This document shows, piece by piece, positions 54,681 to 63,155 of a DNA stretch of 64,000 nt (its first letter is position 1; each line of letters opens with the position of its first letter). The notes under the pieces are model-generated. The model ran no database searches. It had not been told where the DNA came from and worked only from the letters and a program-made list of their open reading frames with translations. A program made the position numbers and the translations under genes. The stretch comes from Aneurinibacillus sp. Ricciae_BoGa-3 (GTDB lineage Bacteria > Bacillota > Bacilli > Aneurinibacillales > Aneurinibacillaceae): positions 2,234,001 through 2,298,000 of the forward strand of contig NZ_CP116887.1 of the NCBI RefSeq assembly GCF_028421645.1, written 5' to 3'.

Positions 54681-54720
54681 TCTGACGTTAGCCTTAACAA
54701 CGCTATCCATGTTTACATAG
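52891..54720 (+). CDS. IS1182-family transposase, reading past the right IS end
   Basis: A 609-residue DDE transposase: 'DIEELIPENHVARVVDEMVE' in the N-terminal domain (DUF772), 'YFLDGTKIEDNANKYSF' (first Asp), 'VIADAGYGSEENYLYA' (second Asp), Cys cluster 'CEDCTDCPLKPQC' and 'RRKVEVESVFGHIKGNRSF' (Glu). ATG 52891 follows AAAGGA; a frame from 52849 has none. The frame runs through the right inverted repeat and ends 40 bp outside it at 54720, so the last residues come from flanking sequence, meaning either the original stop was lost or the element was joined to new DNA. Confidence 0.87.
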   Translation: MSNQMITNKNYTTQTTLPLAVKEENIIVSKRQYAPTFKPYNNRQVQVIFDIEELIPENHVARVVDEMVETIPDEHLFSHYPGGGRRPFHPKMMLKVILFGYSQKVYSCRGIQKLTEENLPTMWLAAMQRPDYRTINDFRGQRMKPMMDQLFQTMILKLIEDNHITMENYFLDGTKIEDNANKYSFEWKKATVRSEEKLRQKIQETLRHIEEMTKAEELEIFNESLQDIGTAPSGLEQIAARLETHVSALSGEIEEETDTQVRKEKRKKRSGWKKPFKLIREDFLPRLAKYNVQNETFGDRNSYSKIDTDATFMRMKEDHMKNGQLKPGYNVQMATENQFILFYTIHQRPTDTRCFIPHLEKLTSSSLPMPKTVIADAGYGSEENYLYAIGEEKEPRFDFLIPYGTYLKEKTRKAKKDIKNVMNWSYDEKDDCFICPNNRKVVFKKYQIRKNASGHEQSYKIYECEDCTDCPLKPQCTKAKGNRQVHWNTVFEEMKAKAKAALECEDKAAIYARRKVEVESVFGHIKGNRSFRRFSLRGLDKVNVEFGIVALAHNLLKVASIRLATFLDPIRTKKKLAKKENFSPASLLFQGLFRQPLLTLALTTLSMFT

Positions 54721-54740
54721 CCGAGACATGCACTCAGATA

Positions 54741-54845
54741 TACTTTTACCATTCGGATATCCCGCTCTGCCTGATTGTTATCAAAGGGCACAAAGGCATT
54801 CGGAAGAAACCGCAATATGTCGGTTTTGTACAGGATGAACCTTTC
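54741..54845 (-). pseudogene. Inverted 105-bp fragment of an IS66 transposase
   Basis: Minus-strand reading gives 'ERFILYKTDILRFLPNAF' and 'FDNNQAERDIRMVKV', the C-terminal IS66 TnpC motif. It repeats in inverted form the 105 bp at 55828-55932 with about a dozen changes. The coding frame does not continue sensibly on either side. Confidence 0.8.
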
Positions 54846-54849
54846 AGGC

Positions 54850-56083
54850 CTTCGGCCCTCTGGCGGGAAAAAAGGTGCCCCGAAGGGGCATAACGGACAT
54901 ACACTTAAAATGGCTGACAATCCAGATGAAATCAAATGGCATAAACCTGATACCTGTTTGCATTGCCATTATTCCCTTGCCGAAGTGCCCATTGAGAGTT
55001 ATAAGCGCAGGCAGGTAGTTGACATTCCTCTTCCACGCTTGATATTTACAGAACATAGAGTAGCGATAAAGTGTTGTCCAAACTGCAATATGAAACAACA
55101 GGCCGCATTCCCGGAGAAAGTGAAGGCGCCTATTCAGTATGGCGACAGCTGGAATGCGTGGTGCGCCTATTTGAACAGCTATCAACACCTTCCCCTTGAA
55201 CGAATCAGCCAATTGTTTGAAGACCTCACTGGACACCGGCCAAGCGAAGCTACCCTACTGTCCCATCTCGAAAAACTTTCGATTCAATTAGAGCCTATTG
55301 AAAGGCTGATCAGGCAAAATCTTCTGGATAGTAAATTGGTTCATGCCGATGAAACAGGCATGCGTATCGAAGGTAAATTGCATTGGTTACATACAGTCTG
55401 TAATGAGAGATGGACTCTTTACAATATCCATCCTAAGTGAGGCAAAGTAGCCATAAACGCTATCGACGTCCTGCCGCGCTATAAGGGAGTAGTCGTCCAT
55501 GATTTTTGGAAATCATATTTTAACGATGAGTATCGTTTTAGGCATGCCCTTTGCGGCGTGCATCTGCTTCGCGAGTGCCAAGGCATCATTGATTATGATA
55601 AACACCAATGGGCTTCGGACATGCAGATTCTCTTACGAGAATCCCTGAAAGAAAGAAAAAAGGTATTAGAGGCCGAAAGGCCGCTTTATCCTGAAGCAAT
55701 CTCGAACATAGAAACCAGATACGATGAAATTCTAAGCCGGGGTGCCAAGGAATGGCGTCCTCCTCTGAAATCTGCTGAATCGGGAAAAAGAGGACGGAAA
55801 GCCAAGAGCAAAGCGGCAAACCTAGCTGAAAGGTTCATCTTGTACAAAGCCGACATATTGCGGTTTCTTCAGAATGCTCTTGTGCCTTTTGATAACAGTC
55901 AGGCAGAGCGAGATATCCGAATGGTAAAAGTAAAAGAGAAAGTATCAGGTTCCTTTCGTACGCAAAAAGGCGCTATTCAGTTTGCGCGTATTCGTGGTTT
56001 TATTTCCACTATGCGAAAACAGGGAAGGAATCTACTTGATTCTATAATTTTAGTTGGTCGAGGTCAGTTTTTTTTCAACTGAC
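54850..56083 (+). pseudogene. IS66-family TnpC transposase, truncated and with a nonsense stop
   Basis: The plus strand reads, from 'LRPSGGKKGAPKGHNGHTL' on, an IS66 TnpC: zinc-finger-like 'CLHCHYSL' with 'CCPNCN', 'LVHADETGMRIEGKLHWLH' (first Asp), TGA at 55438-55440 in 'IHPK-stop-GKVAI' where CGA (Arg) would fit, then 'VVVHDFWKSYF' (second Asp), 'CGVHLLRECQGI' and 'FDNSQAERDIRMVKVK' (Glu). The N-terminal leucine-zipper part is replaced by the inverted fragment. TnpA and TnpB are absent. A hairpin AGGTCAGTT/AACTGACCT (about 56060-56086) follows. Confidence 0.85.
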
Positions 56084-56086
56084 CTG

Positions 56087-56544
56087 AGTAGTTACGTTTT
56101 TTCTATATTTAAAATGTAGTCTCCATATATAAATATGATTTTGTTTTATCTTTGTTATGGACAAGTGTTCAATAGACTCTTTTTGGGTGTATATCCGATA
56201 ACATAGTAACTGCTATTATCGGACCTGATAGGCACCTCAGAACATTATTATGAATATATAACGATGAACAACGATGAATGACCAATTCGGTCTGGCTGTG
56301 CTGTAGCTGTCATTTACCCATGTTGGGCGTCCCTCGGCAACATGCGTTTTTTATGAGATAAGTAAAAACGGACATGCTAAAAAGATGTGCCGTATATCGA
56401 CACATCTTCACCGTGTTAGGAGGAGCTATGAAGTAACTCTCGTGTTTAATATGCACTTATACCAAACCTTGATGCATGTTGTTTGCATAACTGTTATTAT
56501 CGGACATTCTATAGCGCACAAAATTTCCGAAGTGCCGATGACCC
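56087..56544. other. Gap without a recognised gene
   Basis: About 460 bp. The only structure seen is a stem AAGATGTG / CACATCTT near 56382-56408. No coding frame with a start and ribosome-binding site stands out. Confidence 0.4.
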
Positions 56545-56580
56545 ATAAACAATAAAGCCCCGCAACTGCTAGGCTTTTCT
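56545..56580 (-). terminator. Terminator after the TubZ-like relic
   Basis: On the minus strand AAGCC / GGCTT around a 12-nt loop, followed by TATTGTTT, just after the stop at 56587. Confidence 0.55.
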
Positions 56581-56586
56581 GATACT

Positions 56587-57723
56587 TTATTTCTTAATTT
56601 GATCAAACAGATTAAAAGGTTTTGACGGTTTCTCGGTAGTCTCTTTCGACTTTGGAAGTGCTGCAAAAGGATTCGCAGGCGCAGCTGCTCTTCCAGCCCT
56701 TGTCCGGGAACTGGCCGAACGGTTCTGAGCTGCACTCAACTCGCCACCGATATCGAATCCAGAATGTCGTGCTTCACGCTCCCGCTGTTTCGCCAGCAGC
56801 TCCTCAGACTCTTTGTTTGAGGTTCTTGGCACGTCCCGGAAGGCCGCGCAGGCTGCAGATGGTGTACACAAGCGCATGCTTGCTGTCCCATGTTGACCGG
56901 CCGTAATACACTGGCACGCCTTCTAACTCTTCCTGAAGCCGGCGGTTGATTTTTTCCAACGTATCCTGGTTAAGGATCTTCTCGGTATTCTTCGGCATGA
57001 CGATTTTGATACCAAACGCGATGGCATCATTTTGGTAATCGAACCCGTTGGCTAGCACATTTTTCTCGCGGTAGGTGAAAACGATAGCGTCTATTAAATC
57101 GTTCTCGCTTTTCAGATCACCGTTCTGTAGGTTGATTTTTTTCTTTGCAAACGTGAGAATACCGCCTGTTAAGAGTAATTTATTTTTGAAGTCCTCTGCA
57201 TCGAGCGATTTATCGATTCGAGAGTGGTTGCTACATTCCATTCATGGAGAACGGAAGCCACTTTATAATTTGAATAGCGGTCCCAGGACAGATTGACCTC
57301 TATTGTGCCCTTCTCCACTGCCTGGATATGCTCATCGATGATTTTTTTGTTGTCGATGATTATGAGATTCTCCAGCGCGCGGTATGAGTTGCCCTCTGTA
57401 TCCTCCCGGAACTCCTCGAGCTTAGGCACGATTTCCTTAAGTGCCTCGAATGCATTGATGTTTTCATCGATATGAGGATTTGGCAGGCTGACAATGGCCA
57501 TAACCGCTTTACCAACATAATCAGCGCAGACGTCGATCACCATGTTTATGGATCCGATACCCGTTCCGCCCCCCAGCGAAGCTACTACCACAATCACTTT
57601 ACTGGACCTAAATAACTCAGGGTTCTTGCTAAGGAATTCTCCCATATATGCTGTTGCTGTTTTTCCGTTATCCGTAAGAAAGTATGTGTAATCAAGTGCG
57701 GATTTAAGAACAAAAATACCGGT
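56587..57723 (-). pseudogene. TubZ-like tubulin/FtsZ GTPase, N-terminus missing and two frameshifts
   Basis: The minus strand reads 'ALDYTYFLTDNGKTATAYMG', then 'VVVASLGGGTGIGSINMVID', which contains the tubulin signature loop GGGTGxGS that grips GTP phosphates, and 'IIIDNKKIIDEHIQ'. A frameshift near 57230 continues into 'DKSLDAEDFKNKLLLTGGIL', and another near 56840 into a basic Arg/Ala-rich tail ending 'KPFNLFDQIKK'. TubZ moves plasmids of Bacillus in type III partition; its C-terminal tail binds TubR. The first 80-100 residues are gone at the IS boundary (57741) and do not reappear past the IS. This marks a plasmid- or phage-derived segment. Confidence 0.78.
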
Positions 57724-57740
57724 TCAAAAAATAAGCCAGT

Positions 57741-59324
57741 TGAATCAATTTCATAATCATTTTTTGCTCAGATGCTAAGGCTCCCAGAATTTCAGTATTT
57801 TGATTTTAAAACGACAGTAGGTCGTCGTAATAGCTAGGCTGCTTTGCAATTCAATTTGATGTTTATACGGTCAACGGCAATTTTAGAGGCATTGAACAGT
57901 AAGCATATTAAATCAGTGTGAACTCTTGCAAGATCTCCAGAACGATATCGGATGTTATTTAACTGGAAATATTCTTTTAAATAGGCATTTACTCGTTCAA
58001 CAGAAGTACGCTCTTTATAAAGTTCTTTCCATGCCTTACTTCCTCTGGCTGGGGCAGGATAACGCCGTAAATCCTTTGTCTTTTTGATTTTAATGATTTT
58101 TTGACATAATGTATCATGAGCTAGCGGACATTCTCTGCATTCCTTGGGTCTTGTATATTTGAGTGTCTCGTATTTCTTATCATAGCTGTCATAACGATAG
58201 GAATGCTCCCGTACACATGTGGGTGCAAAATGCTTGTCAACACCGATAGGTGGTGCTTCATTTCGCTTATTATAAGCAATAATACCATCCGCCTTCATGC
58301 GATGGATCTGTTCATAGATCGGATTGTAGTCATATCCAGCGTCTGCCATCACTTTCGTGATGTTAAGAACGGGAAAATGCTCAGCCACTCCTTTTAACAG
58401 GGGAATAGCAGCTTTCGCATCATTCATATTTCCTGAAGAGAGCAAGTGAACCAAGATATATTGACTTTTAGTTTCCGCAGCTAAATGAAGCTTGTATCCA
58501 AACCAGAAAACATTTTTGTTCTCAGAGTTCTTCTTAATTCTCCACTTAGGAATGCATGGCATCTCTTTCTGAAGTTCACCGAAGGTGTGATTTAATTGTT
58601 GTTCGATTTTCTGTTCAAAAAGAGGAAGCGCGTTTTGAATCTCTTCTTGTTCTTTTTTGTATGATTCAGAGGCTTCTTTTTCTTGCGACCGCGTTTTTTA
58701 GGCTCTTTGACGGGTTCTCCCACTTTACTTTCTTCCTTGTGTGGAGCCTGATCTCTCGCTTCAATATGAGTCGCATCAATAGCAATATGTTCACCATCTA
58801 TAAAACCTTCTTCAACTGCTTTCAGGACAAGTGCGTGATTCATTTCATCCAGCACATTTGAGGCTTTGATTTTACGGATTAAACGGGAAAAAGAAGCTTC
58901 AGATGGAATTCGATCCGAAAGAGCAAAACCGCAGTCTAAAAAGAAGAGCATATCTTTTTTTAATCGACGAACAAGAAACTTAACCGTTGGAATGCCTTCT
59001 AAAATACGAGCAAATAAAGCGTAAATCATGGAGGGATAATTAAGTGTTTGTGGAGCACCTTTCCGCACTTTCTTTGATACATTTTTTAGCAAAGGAAAGA
59101 TGTTTATCCCTTCAAAAATTGCTGTGTAGCGCTGGGTAGGTTCTAAATCTAATAAATCTTGCAGGGAAAATAAACATCCTTGCCGAATTGAGTACATGAG
59201 GAGACCGACCTTTCTCATTGAGTTGTTTGCACAACTACTCTATTCGAGATTTGGGGAGGTACTCCTTTTTTGATGTTGATTTGAACCTTACGGTTCAAGG
59301 GTTTTGAGTTATGAAATTGATTCA
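57741..59324 (-). mobile_element. Insertion sequence copy 3 (inverted relative to copies 1 and 2)
   Basis: 1584 bp with perfect 16-bp ends TGAATCAATTTCATAA (57741-57756) and its complement (59309-59324). It has the same leader hairpin (TTGAACC-GTAA-GGTTCAA complement near 59282-59299) and GTCG-type 3' hairpin as the others. The transposase gene is frameshifted. Confidence 0.9.
57834..59197 (-). pseudogene. Transposase of IS copy 3 with one frameshift
   Basis: From ATG 59197 the frame reads 'YSIRQGCLFSLQDLLDLEP', 'ALSDRIPSEASFSRLIRKI' and 'AIDATHIEARD' until about 58685, where an A-rich stretch (GCAAGAAAAAGAAGCC) is one base short. The next frame carries 'RIKKNSENKNVFW', 'VMADAGYDYNPIYEQ' and 'RTSVERVNAYLKEYFQ' to 57834. 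All catalytic residues remain, so a single base would restore it. No A-AAA-AAG heptamer is in phase, so I do not propose programmed frameshifting. Confidence 0.88.
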
Positions 59325-59465
59325 AGTAAGAAAGCCTTACCTTATGAATGCGTTGGCCGGTACATAAGCATTGTACTTTACCATTAATTTGCTATAAAAT
59401 AACAATAGAATAAAAATTTCCACATTTCAGTATGAACTAACTTAAAGATAACTGGAGGTCTTGAT

Positions 59466-60437
59466 ATGTCTGCCAATGCTCGACCCGGGCAATTATCTGT
59501 TGGAACGGTAAACGAAAACTGGACAGGTGACGCGCGTTACTATGAATATACGACAGCGGCCGATCCGATAGGGAGTGGAATTATCAGTCCAATCCCGGCC
59601 GTACAATTTGGTCCTGAATTATATAATGCGGGTCAAACCCGAATGGTCACGCTTGACCTTTCCAAAGAACTAAGAACAGAATATCCTGCCACAAGCCCAT
59701 CGCTTCTTGCGCACTTCATAAGAATTGAGGCGGGGGATACGATTACGACACAACCCAACGCAACAAGCGAACTCTACTATATTATCTCTGGAGCGGGCGC
59801 AACAGAGGTGAATGGGGATACAATCAACTGGAAGAAAGGCGATTTTTTGACGCTTCCATCCGGATCCGTTAGCCGCCATACTGCGGAAGAAGACACAACC
59901 ATTTACTATATTTTAGACACTCCGCTGCTCGATTATCTTGGAGCGAAGGCGACAGAATCTCGTTTTAAGCCAACTCTTTTCACAGCTGAACAAGCACAGG
60001 CAAAACTGGATGAAGTGGCAAACGCTCCGGATGCCCATTTAAAGAACCGTATCTCCATACTGCTTAACAACCAAAAATTCGACCAGACCCTTACCATAAC
60101 ACATGTGCTTTGGGCTATGTTTGGTATTGTACCTGTTGGTTCTAACCAGGCGCCTCATAGCCATAAGTCGGTGGCGCTTGACTTTGTTGCTTATGCTGCG
60201 CCAGGTACTTATACGCTTGTTGGGGATAAAATCGATCCGGTGACGAAACAAATCATTGATCCAATTCGTATTGACTGGGTAACCGGAAAGGCTTTCGTTA
60301 CGCCGCCAGGCCTGTGGCACTCGCACCACAACGAATCAGATGAGCCTGCATTCATTATTCCAATCCAGGATGCCGGTCTCCAAACGTATCTTCGGACGCT
60401 GGATATTCAGTTTACGCATTATGATCAGGAGTCTTAA
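59466..60437 (+). CDS. Double-cupin protein, gentisate 1,2-dioxygenase-like family
   Basis: A 323-residue bicupin. First cupin at about 80-150 ('TSELYYIISGAGATEVNGD', 'WKKGDFLTLPSGSVSRHTA'), second at about 215-300 ('NQAPHSHKSVALDFVAYA', 'GKAFVTPPGLWHSHHNESDE' with metal-type His). The order resembles gentisate dioxygenase and related bicupins. The first cupin lacks a clear H-x-H pair, so only the second probably binds metal. ACTGGAGG precedes the ATG. The neighbouring BenE-like transporter and LysR gene suggest an aromatic or related acid substrate; the reaction is not proven. Confidence 0.75.
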   Translation: MSANARPGQLSVGTVNENWTGDARYYEYTTAADPIGSGIISPIPAVQFGPELYNAGQTRMVTLDLSKELRTEYPATSPSLLAHFIRIEAGDTITTQPNATSELYYIISGAGATEVNGDTINWKKGDFLTLPSGSVSRHTAEEDTTIYYILDTPLLDYLGAKATESRFKPTLFTAEQAQAKLDEVANAPDAHLKNRISILLNNQKFDQTLTITHVLWAMFGIVPVGSNQAPHSHKSVALDFVAYAAPGTYTLVGDKIDPVTKQIIDPIRIDWVTGKAFVTPPGLWHSHHNESDEPAFIIPIQDAGLQTYLRTLDIQFTHYDQES

Positions 60438-60481
60438 AAAACACCCCTGCATGTGTTTTGAACGATAAGGAATGGAATAGA

Positions 60482-60727
60482 GTGAGAGTGGCCAAGTTTT
60501 GCGAGCAGAACAGTAAGCTTGCCGAGACTGCTAGAGCGATCGACGCGCTTAGAAGGGAATATCATGATGAGGTGGAAGTTTGTATTGTTGATTGTTTCAG
60601 GAGATGCCTGGCATGCAGAACACAGCCTTTTTGCCGAATTCAACTAACCACGATCGAAGCGGGGAACGGCAGCACGCTGGTAGAAAAAATCCTTCAAACA
60701 ATTCGGCACGGGACATCGAATAACTAA
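60482..60727 (+). CDS. DUF1450 (YuzB-like) small Cys-rich protein
   Basis: An 81-residue protein. 'AKFCEQNSKL', 'VEVCIVDCFRRCLACRTQPFC' (split here as read) and 'LVEKILQTI' match DUF1450, whose conserved Cys and C-x2-C could hold a metal or be redox-active. GTG 60482 follows AAGGA; a TTG at 60458 is also in frame. It follows the cupin gene by 44 bp and ends at a strong terminator. Function unknown. Confidence 0.75.
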   Translation: MRVAKFCEQNSKLAETARAIDALRREYHDEVEVCIVDCFRRCLACRTQPFCRIQLTTIEAGNGSTLVEKILQTIRHGTSNN

Positions 60728-60732
60728 ATAAG

Positions 60733-60775
60733 AAATACTCCTCTTCTTTTGTATGAAGAAGAGGAGTATTTTCTG
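60733..60775. terminator. Bidirectional terminator
   Basis: AAATACTCCTCTTC / GAAGAAGAGGAGTATTT, a near-perfect stem flanked by A and T runs, between the DUF1450 gene and the 3' side of the BenE-like gene. Confidence 0.92.
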
Positions 60776-60831
60776 TTAGTAGAATCCATTTCAGTTGAAA
60801 AATTGCGTCACCGACTTTTTCTAAGTTCGTA

Positions 60832-62058
60832 TTAAGCTGCCTGCCCATTCCCAGCTGCCTGGGTGCGTTGGCCAGTTCCTTTTCTTTCTAAAAATAGCGA
60901 TACGAGTGTACCCCCAACCAATCCCCAGAAAGGCGCTCCAATGTGGAAGACAGAAATTCCAGAAATCGTAATCATAAAGGAAAATAAGGCACCCATTTTA
61001 TACTGTTCGGAAAAGCTTCTTTGCAGAGAATCGATTAAAACACCCACCATGGCAAGCCCCCCAAGCAATTTAATTAATGAAGAGGGAACAAGATGGGGGA
61101 TAGAAGCCGCAAAAGGGGCAAATAAAGCGAGCACACAGGATAATATCCCAAGAACAACAGCTGCGGCATAACGGCAATCCATATGCAGCGAATGGTCGGT
61201 GGAAAGGATGGCCGTCATTGGACCGGCAATACAGGCAGAATGGGCACCGAAAAATCCATTTACAATAGACCCGACTCCGCTCCAGGAAGTCATCGAATTG
61301 ACAGGGGCTTTATATCCGGCACTTTGCAGCACGGCAATGCCCTGCGCATTTTGGATGGCAATAATGGTAAGCACAAGCGGAAGAACAAGTTCGCCCATCG
61401 TTGCCAGGTCAAACGATGGCATATACAAGTGGGGTTTTACCACAGACAGGTCAACACCCTGAGCGTGCATCCCAGGGACAACATACAGCATAATGATCCC
61501 GGCAACAATGGCCCCAAGAATGGGCGGGAACCTTTTGGCGAGCCCTCTGAAACAGGACAGCACAAAAAACACCACGAGTGGAATGCCATTGAGAATAGGC
61601 GCACTCACAATAGAATGAAAAATGTCGGTCCCAAACGGAAGGAGAACCCCTGATACCATGCCCATCATGACAGGCATAGGCAGAACCTTCATCATTTTAT
61701 GGATCGCGCCTGACATCCCAAGGATCAGGGTAACCACGCCTACAACGAGATAGGCGCCAATCACCTGCGAGAAGCTATGGTGAGACAGCGAGGCGCCAAC
61801 CAGTATGGCTCCAGGGATAGAAAAAGCATAACCGATAGGCTGCCGGTAGTAGAACGATAAAAGCAAGGTTAACAAACCGCCAACCCCATAAATTCCGAAA
61901 ATCCACGACGATACCGTGTCTGCACTCAGGTTTCCTTTTGAAGCGGCCTGCAGCACAATCAAAAGGGGACCTGTGGCGCCAAAGATCCAGGAAACCAGTC
62001 CGTTTGAAATGTTTCCAACCGTTAAATGCTGGGGGAATTCAACAAGATTTCGTTTCAA
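60832..62058 (-). CDS. benE: BenE-family benzoate/H+ symporter-like transporter
   Basis: A 408-residue protein with about 12 helices. BenE marks: 'GLVSWIFGATGPLLIVLQAA', 'SFYYRQPIGYAFSIPGAILV' and, in the nucleobase/benzoate fold, 'TIIAIQNAQGIAVLQSAGY' with 'GSIVNGFFGAHSACIAGPMT'. It imports an aromatic carboxylate such as benzoate with protons, by family. TTG 62058 follows GGAGGG by 9 nt. It is divergent from the LysR gene across 130 bp holding a LysR-type dyad, so likely under that control. Confidence 0.85.
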   Translation of the reverse strand: MKRNLVEFPQHLTVGNISNGLVSWIFGATGPLLIVLQAASKGNLSADTVSSWIFGIYGVGGLLTLLLSFYYRQPIGYAFSIPGAILVGASLSHHSFSQVIGAYLVVGVVTLILGMSGAIHKMMKVLPMPVMMGMVSGVLLPFGTDIFHSIVSAPILNGIPLVVFFVLSCFRGLAKRFPPILGAIVAGIIMLYVVPGMHAQGVDLSVVKPHLYMPSFDLATMGELVLPLVLTIIAIQNAQGIAVLQSAGYKAPVNSMTSWSGVGSIVNGFFGAHSACIAGPMTAILSTDHSLHMDCRYAAAVVLGILSCVLALFAPFAASIPHLVPSSLIKLLGGLAMVGVLIDSLQRSFSEQYKMGALFSFMITISGISVFHIGAPFWGLVGGTLVSLFLERKGTGQRTQAAGNGQAA

Positions 62059-62107
62059 AACTGATAACCCTCCAAAATATTCTATTGTAACTTTATATTA
62101 CATACAA

Positions 62108-62127
62108 AGTTTATAGCATGATAAACT
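62108..62127. promoter_or_regulatory. Candidate LysR-type operator in the benE-lysR gap
   Basis: AGTTTAT-AGCATG-ATAAACT (62108-62127), a perfect 7-bp dyad with T-N11-A form, centred in the divergent intergenic region. Confidence 0.65.
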
Positions 62128-62188
62128 ATAATTGAAATACATATTTCGCATAGTTTTCATGCGTTTTACTTATTGAAGGGGATACACA

Positions 62189-63085
62189 ATGGATATTAGG
62201 CAGCTGCAGTATTTTATCGAAGTCGCCAAGTTAAACAGCTTCACCAAGGCAAGCGAAAGCCTGCATATTACACAGCCGAACATTAGCAGAATGGTTAAGA
62301 ACCTGGAGGAAGAGTTAGGTATTGACCTGATCGATCGATCAACAAAGAAGCTTCATCTAACAGAAGCGGGAAAAATTGTGTTTGAAGAGGGCCAGCAGAT
62401 TGAGCAAATCATCGATCGCATTGCGATAAAGATTTCAGATCTTATGAATGTGCAGAAAGGTAAGGTTCAAATCGGTCTTCCTCCGATTATCGGTGCGAAA
62501 TATTTCCCACAAATATTAGCCGAGTTTCATGCTTGTTATCCAAACATCAACTGTGAACTGGTTGAATACGGGAGTAAGAAAGTTGAGCAGGAGGTTGGGG
62601 CCGGAAACCTTGACATCGGGGTTGTCGTGCTCCCTGTAGAGGAGGCGCTCTATCATTCTGTACCTTTAGTTGATGAAGAAGTTTGCCTGCTTGTTCACCG
62701 CGATCATCATTTTGCCAGTCGAACGAACGTCTACTTGCACGATTTGGCGCACGAATCGTTTATTTTGTTTCGGGAAGATTTCACCTTGCATGATCGCATT
62801 ATCCATGAATGTATCCAAGCAGGATTTCAGCCCACAATTATATATGAAAGTTCTCAGTGGGATCTCATTCGTGAAATGGTGGCAACCAATCTGGGCGTGT
62901 CTCTTCTCCCGAGAACAATCTCAGAAGAAGTTGACCCCTCCATTATTAAAGTCATACCAATCGAGCCCTGCATTCCCTGGAATATCTCAATCATTTGGAG
63001 GAAAGGACGGTATCTTTCCTTTGCCGCACGGGAGTGGATCCAGTTTACCTGCCGGTATTTAAACCAGATATGCCCTCTGGAATAA
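62189..63085 (+). CDS. LysR-family transcriptional regulator
   Basis: A 298-residue regulator. The winged helix-turn-helix lies at about 1-60 ('MDIRQLQYFIEVAKLNSFTK', 'SLHITQPNISRMVKNLEEEL'). The effector domain runs from about 90 ('VQIGLPPIIGAKYFPQILAE', 'LDIGVVVLP', 'EMVATNLGVSLLP'). The type is close to CatR/BenM/CynR-like regulators of aromatic or cyanate genes. GAAGGGG precedes the ATG. Divergent orientation to benE and the dyad at 62108 suggest it controls benE and itself in response to the transported acid. Confidence 0.9.
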   Translation: MDIRQLQYFIEVAKLNSFTKASESLHITQPNISRMVKNLEEELGIDLIDRSTKKLHLTEAGKIVFEEGQQIEQIIDRIAIKISDLMNVQKGKVQIGLPPIIGAKYFPQILAEFHACYPNINCELVEYGSKKVEQEVGAGNLDIGVVVLPVEEALYHSVPLVDEEVCLLVHRDHHFASRTNVYLHDLAHESFILFREDFTLHDRIIHECIQAGFQPTIIYESSQWDLIREMVATNLGVSLLPRTISEEVDPSIIKVIPIEPCIPWNISIIWRKGRYLSFAAREWIQFTCRYLNQICPLE

Positions 63086-63092
63086 CAGCAAA

Positions 63093-63128
63093 TAAAACGA
63101 GACGCGTTGATAGCGCTCGTTTTTTTTT
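63093..63128. terminator. Terminator between lysR and the alcohol dehydrogenase gene
   Basis: AAAACGAG (63093-63100) / CTCGTTTT (63115-63122) with an inner CGC/GCG and a run of nine T. It can serve both converging genes. Confidence 0.88.
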
Positions 63129-63155
63129 GCGGATGGGTAGGAATCGATTTGTGTA

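Noticed and set aside
54657..54935. 92-codon minus-strand frame with an IS66 motif as a separate gene
   Set aside because: Only 105 bp are IS66-derived; the rest is antisense to the plus-strand IS66 relic and the IS1182 end.
58680..58700. Programmed frameshift in IS copy 3 transposase
   Set aside because: No A-AAA-AAG heptamer is in the zero phase there, and intact copy 1 encodes the protein in one frame.
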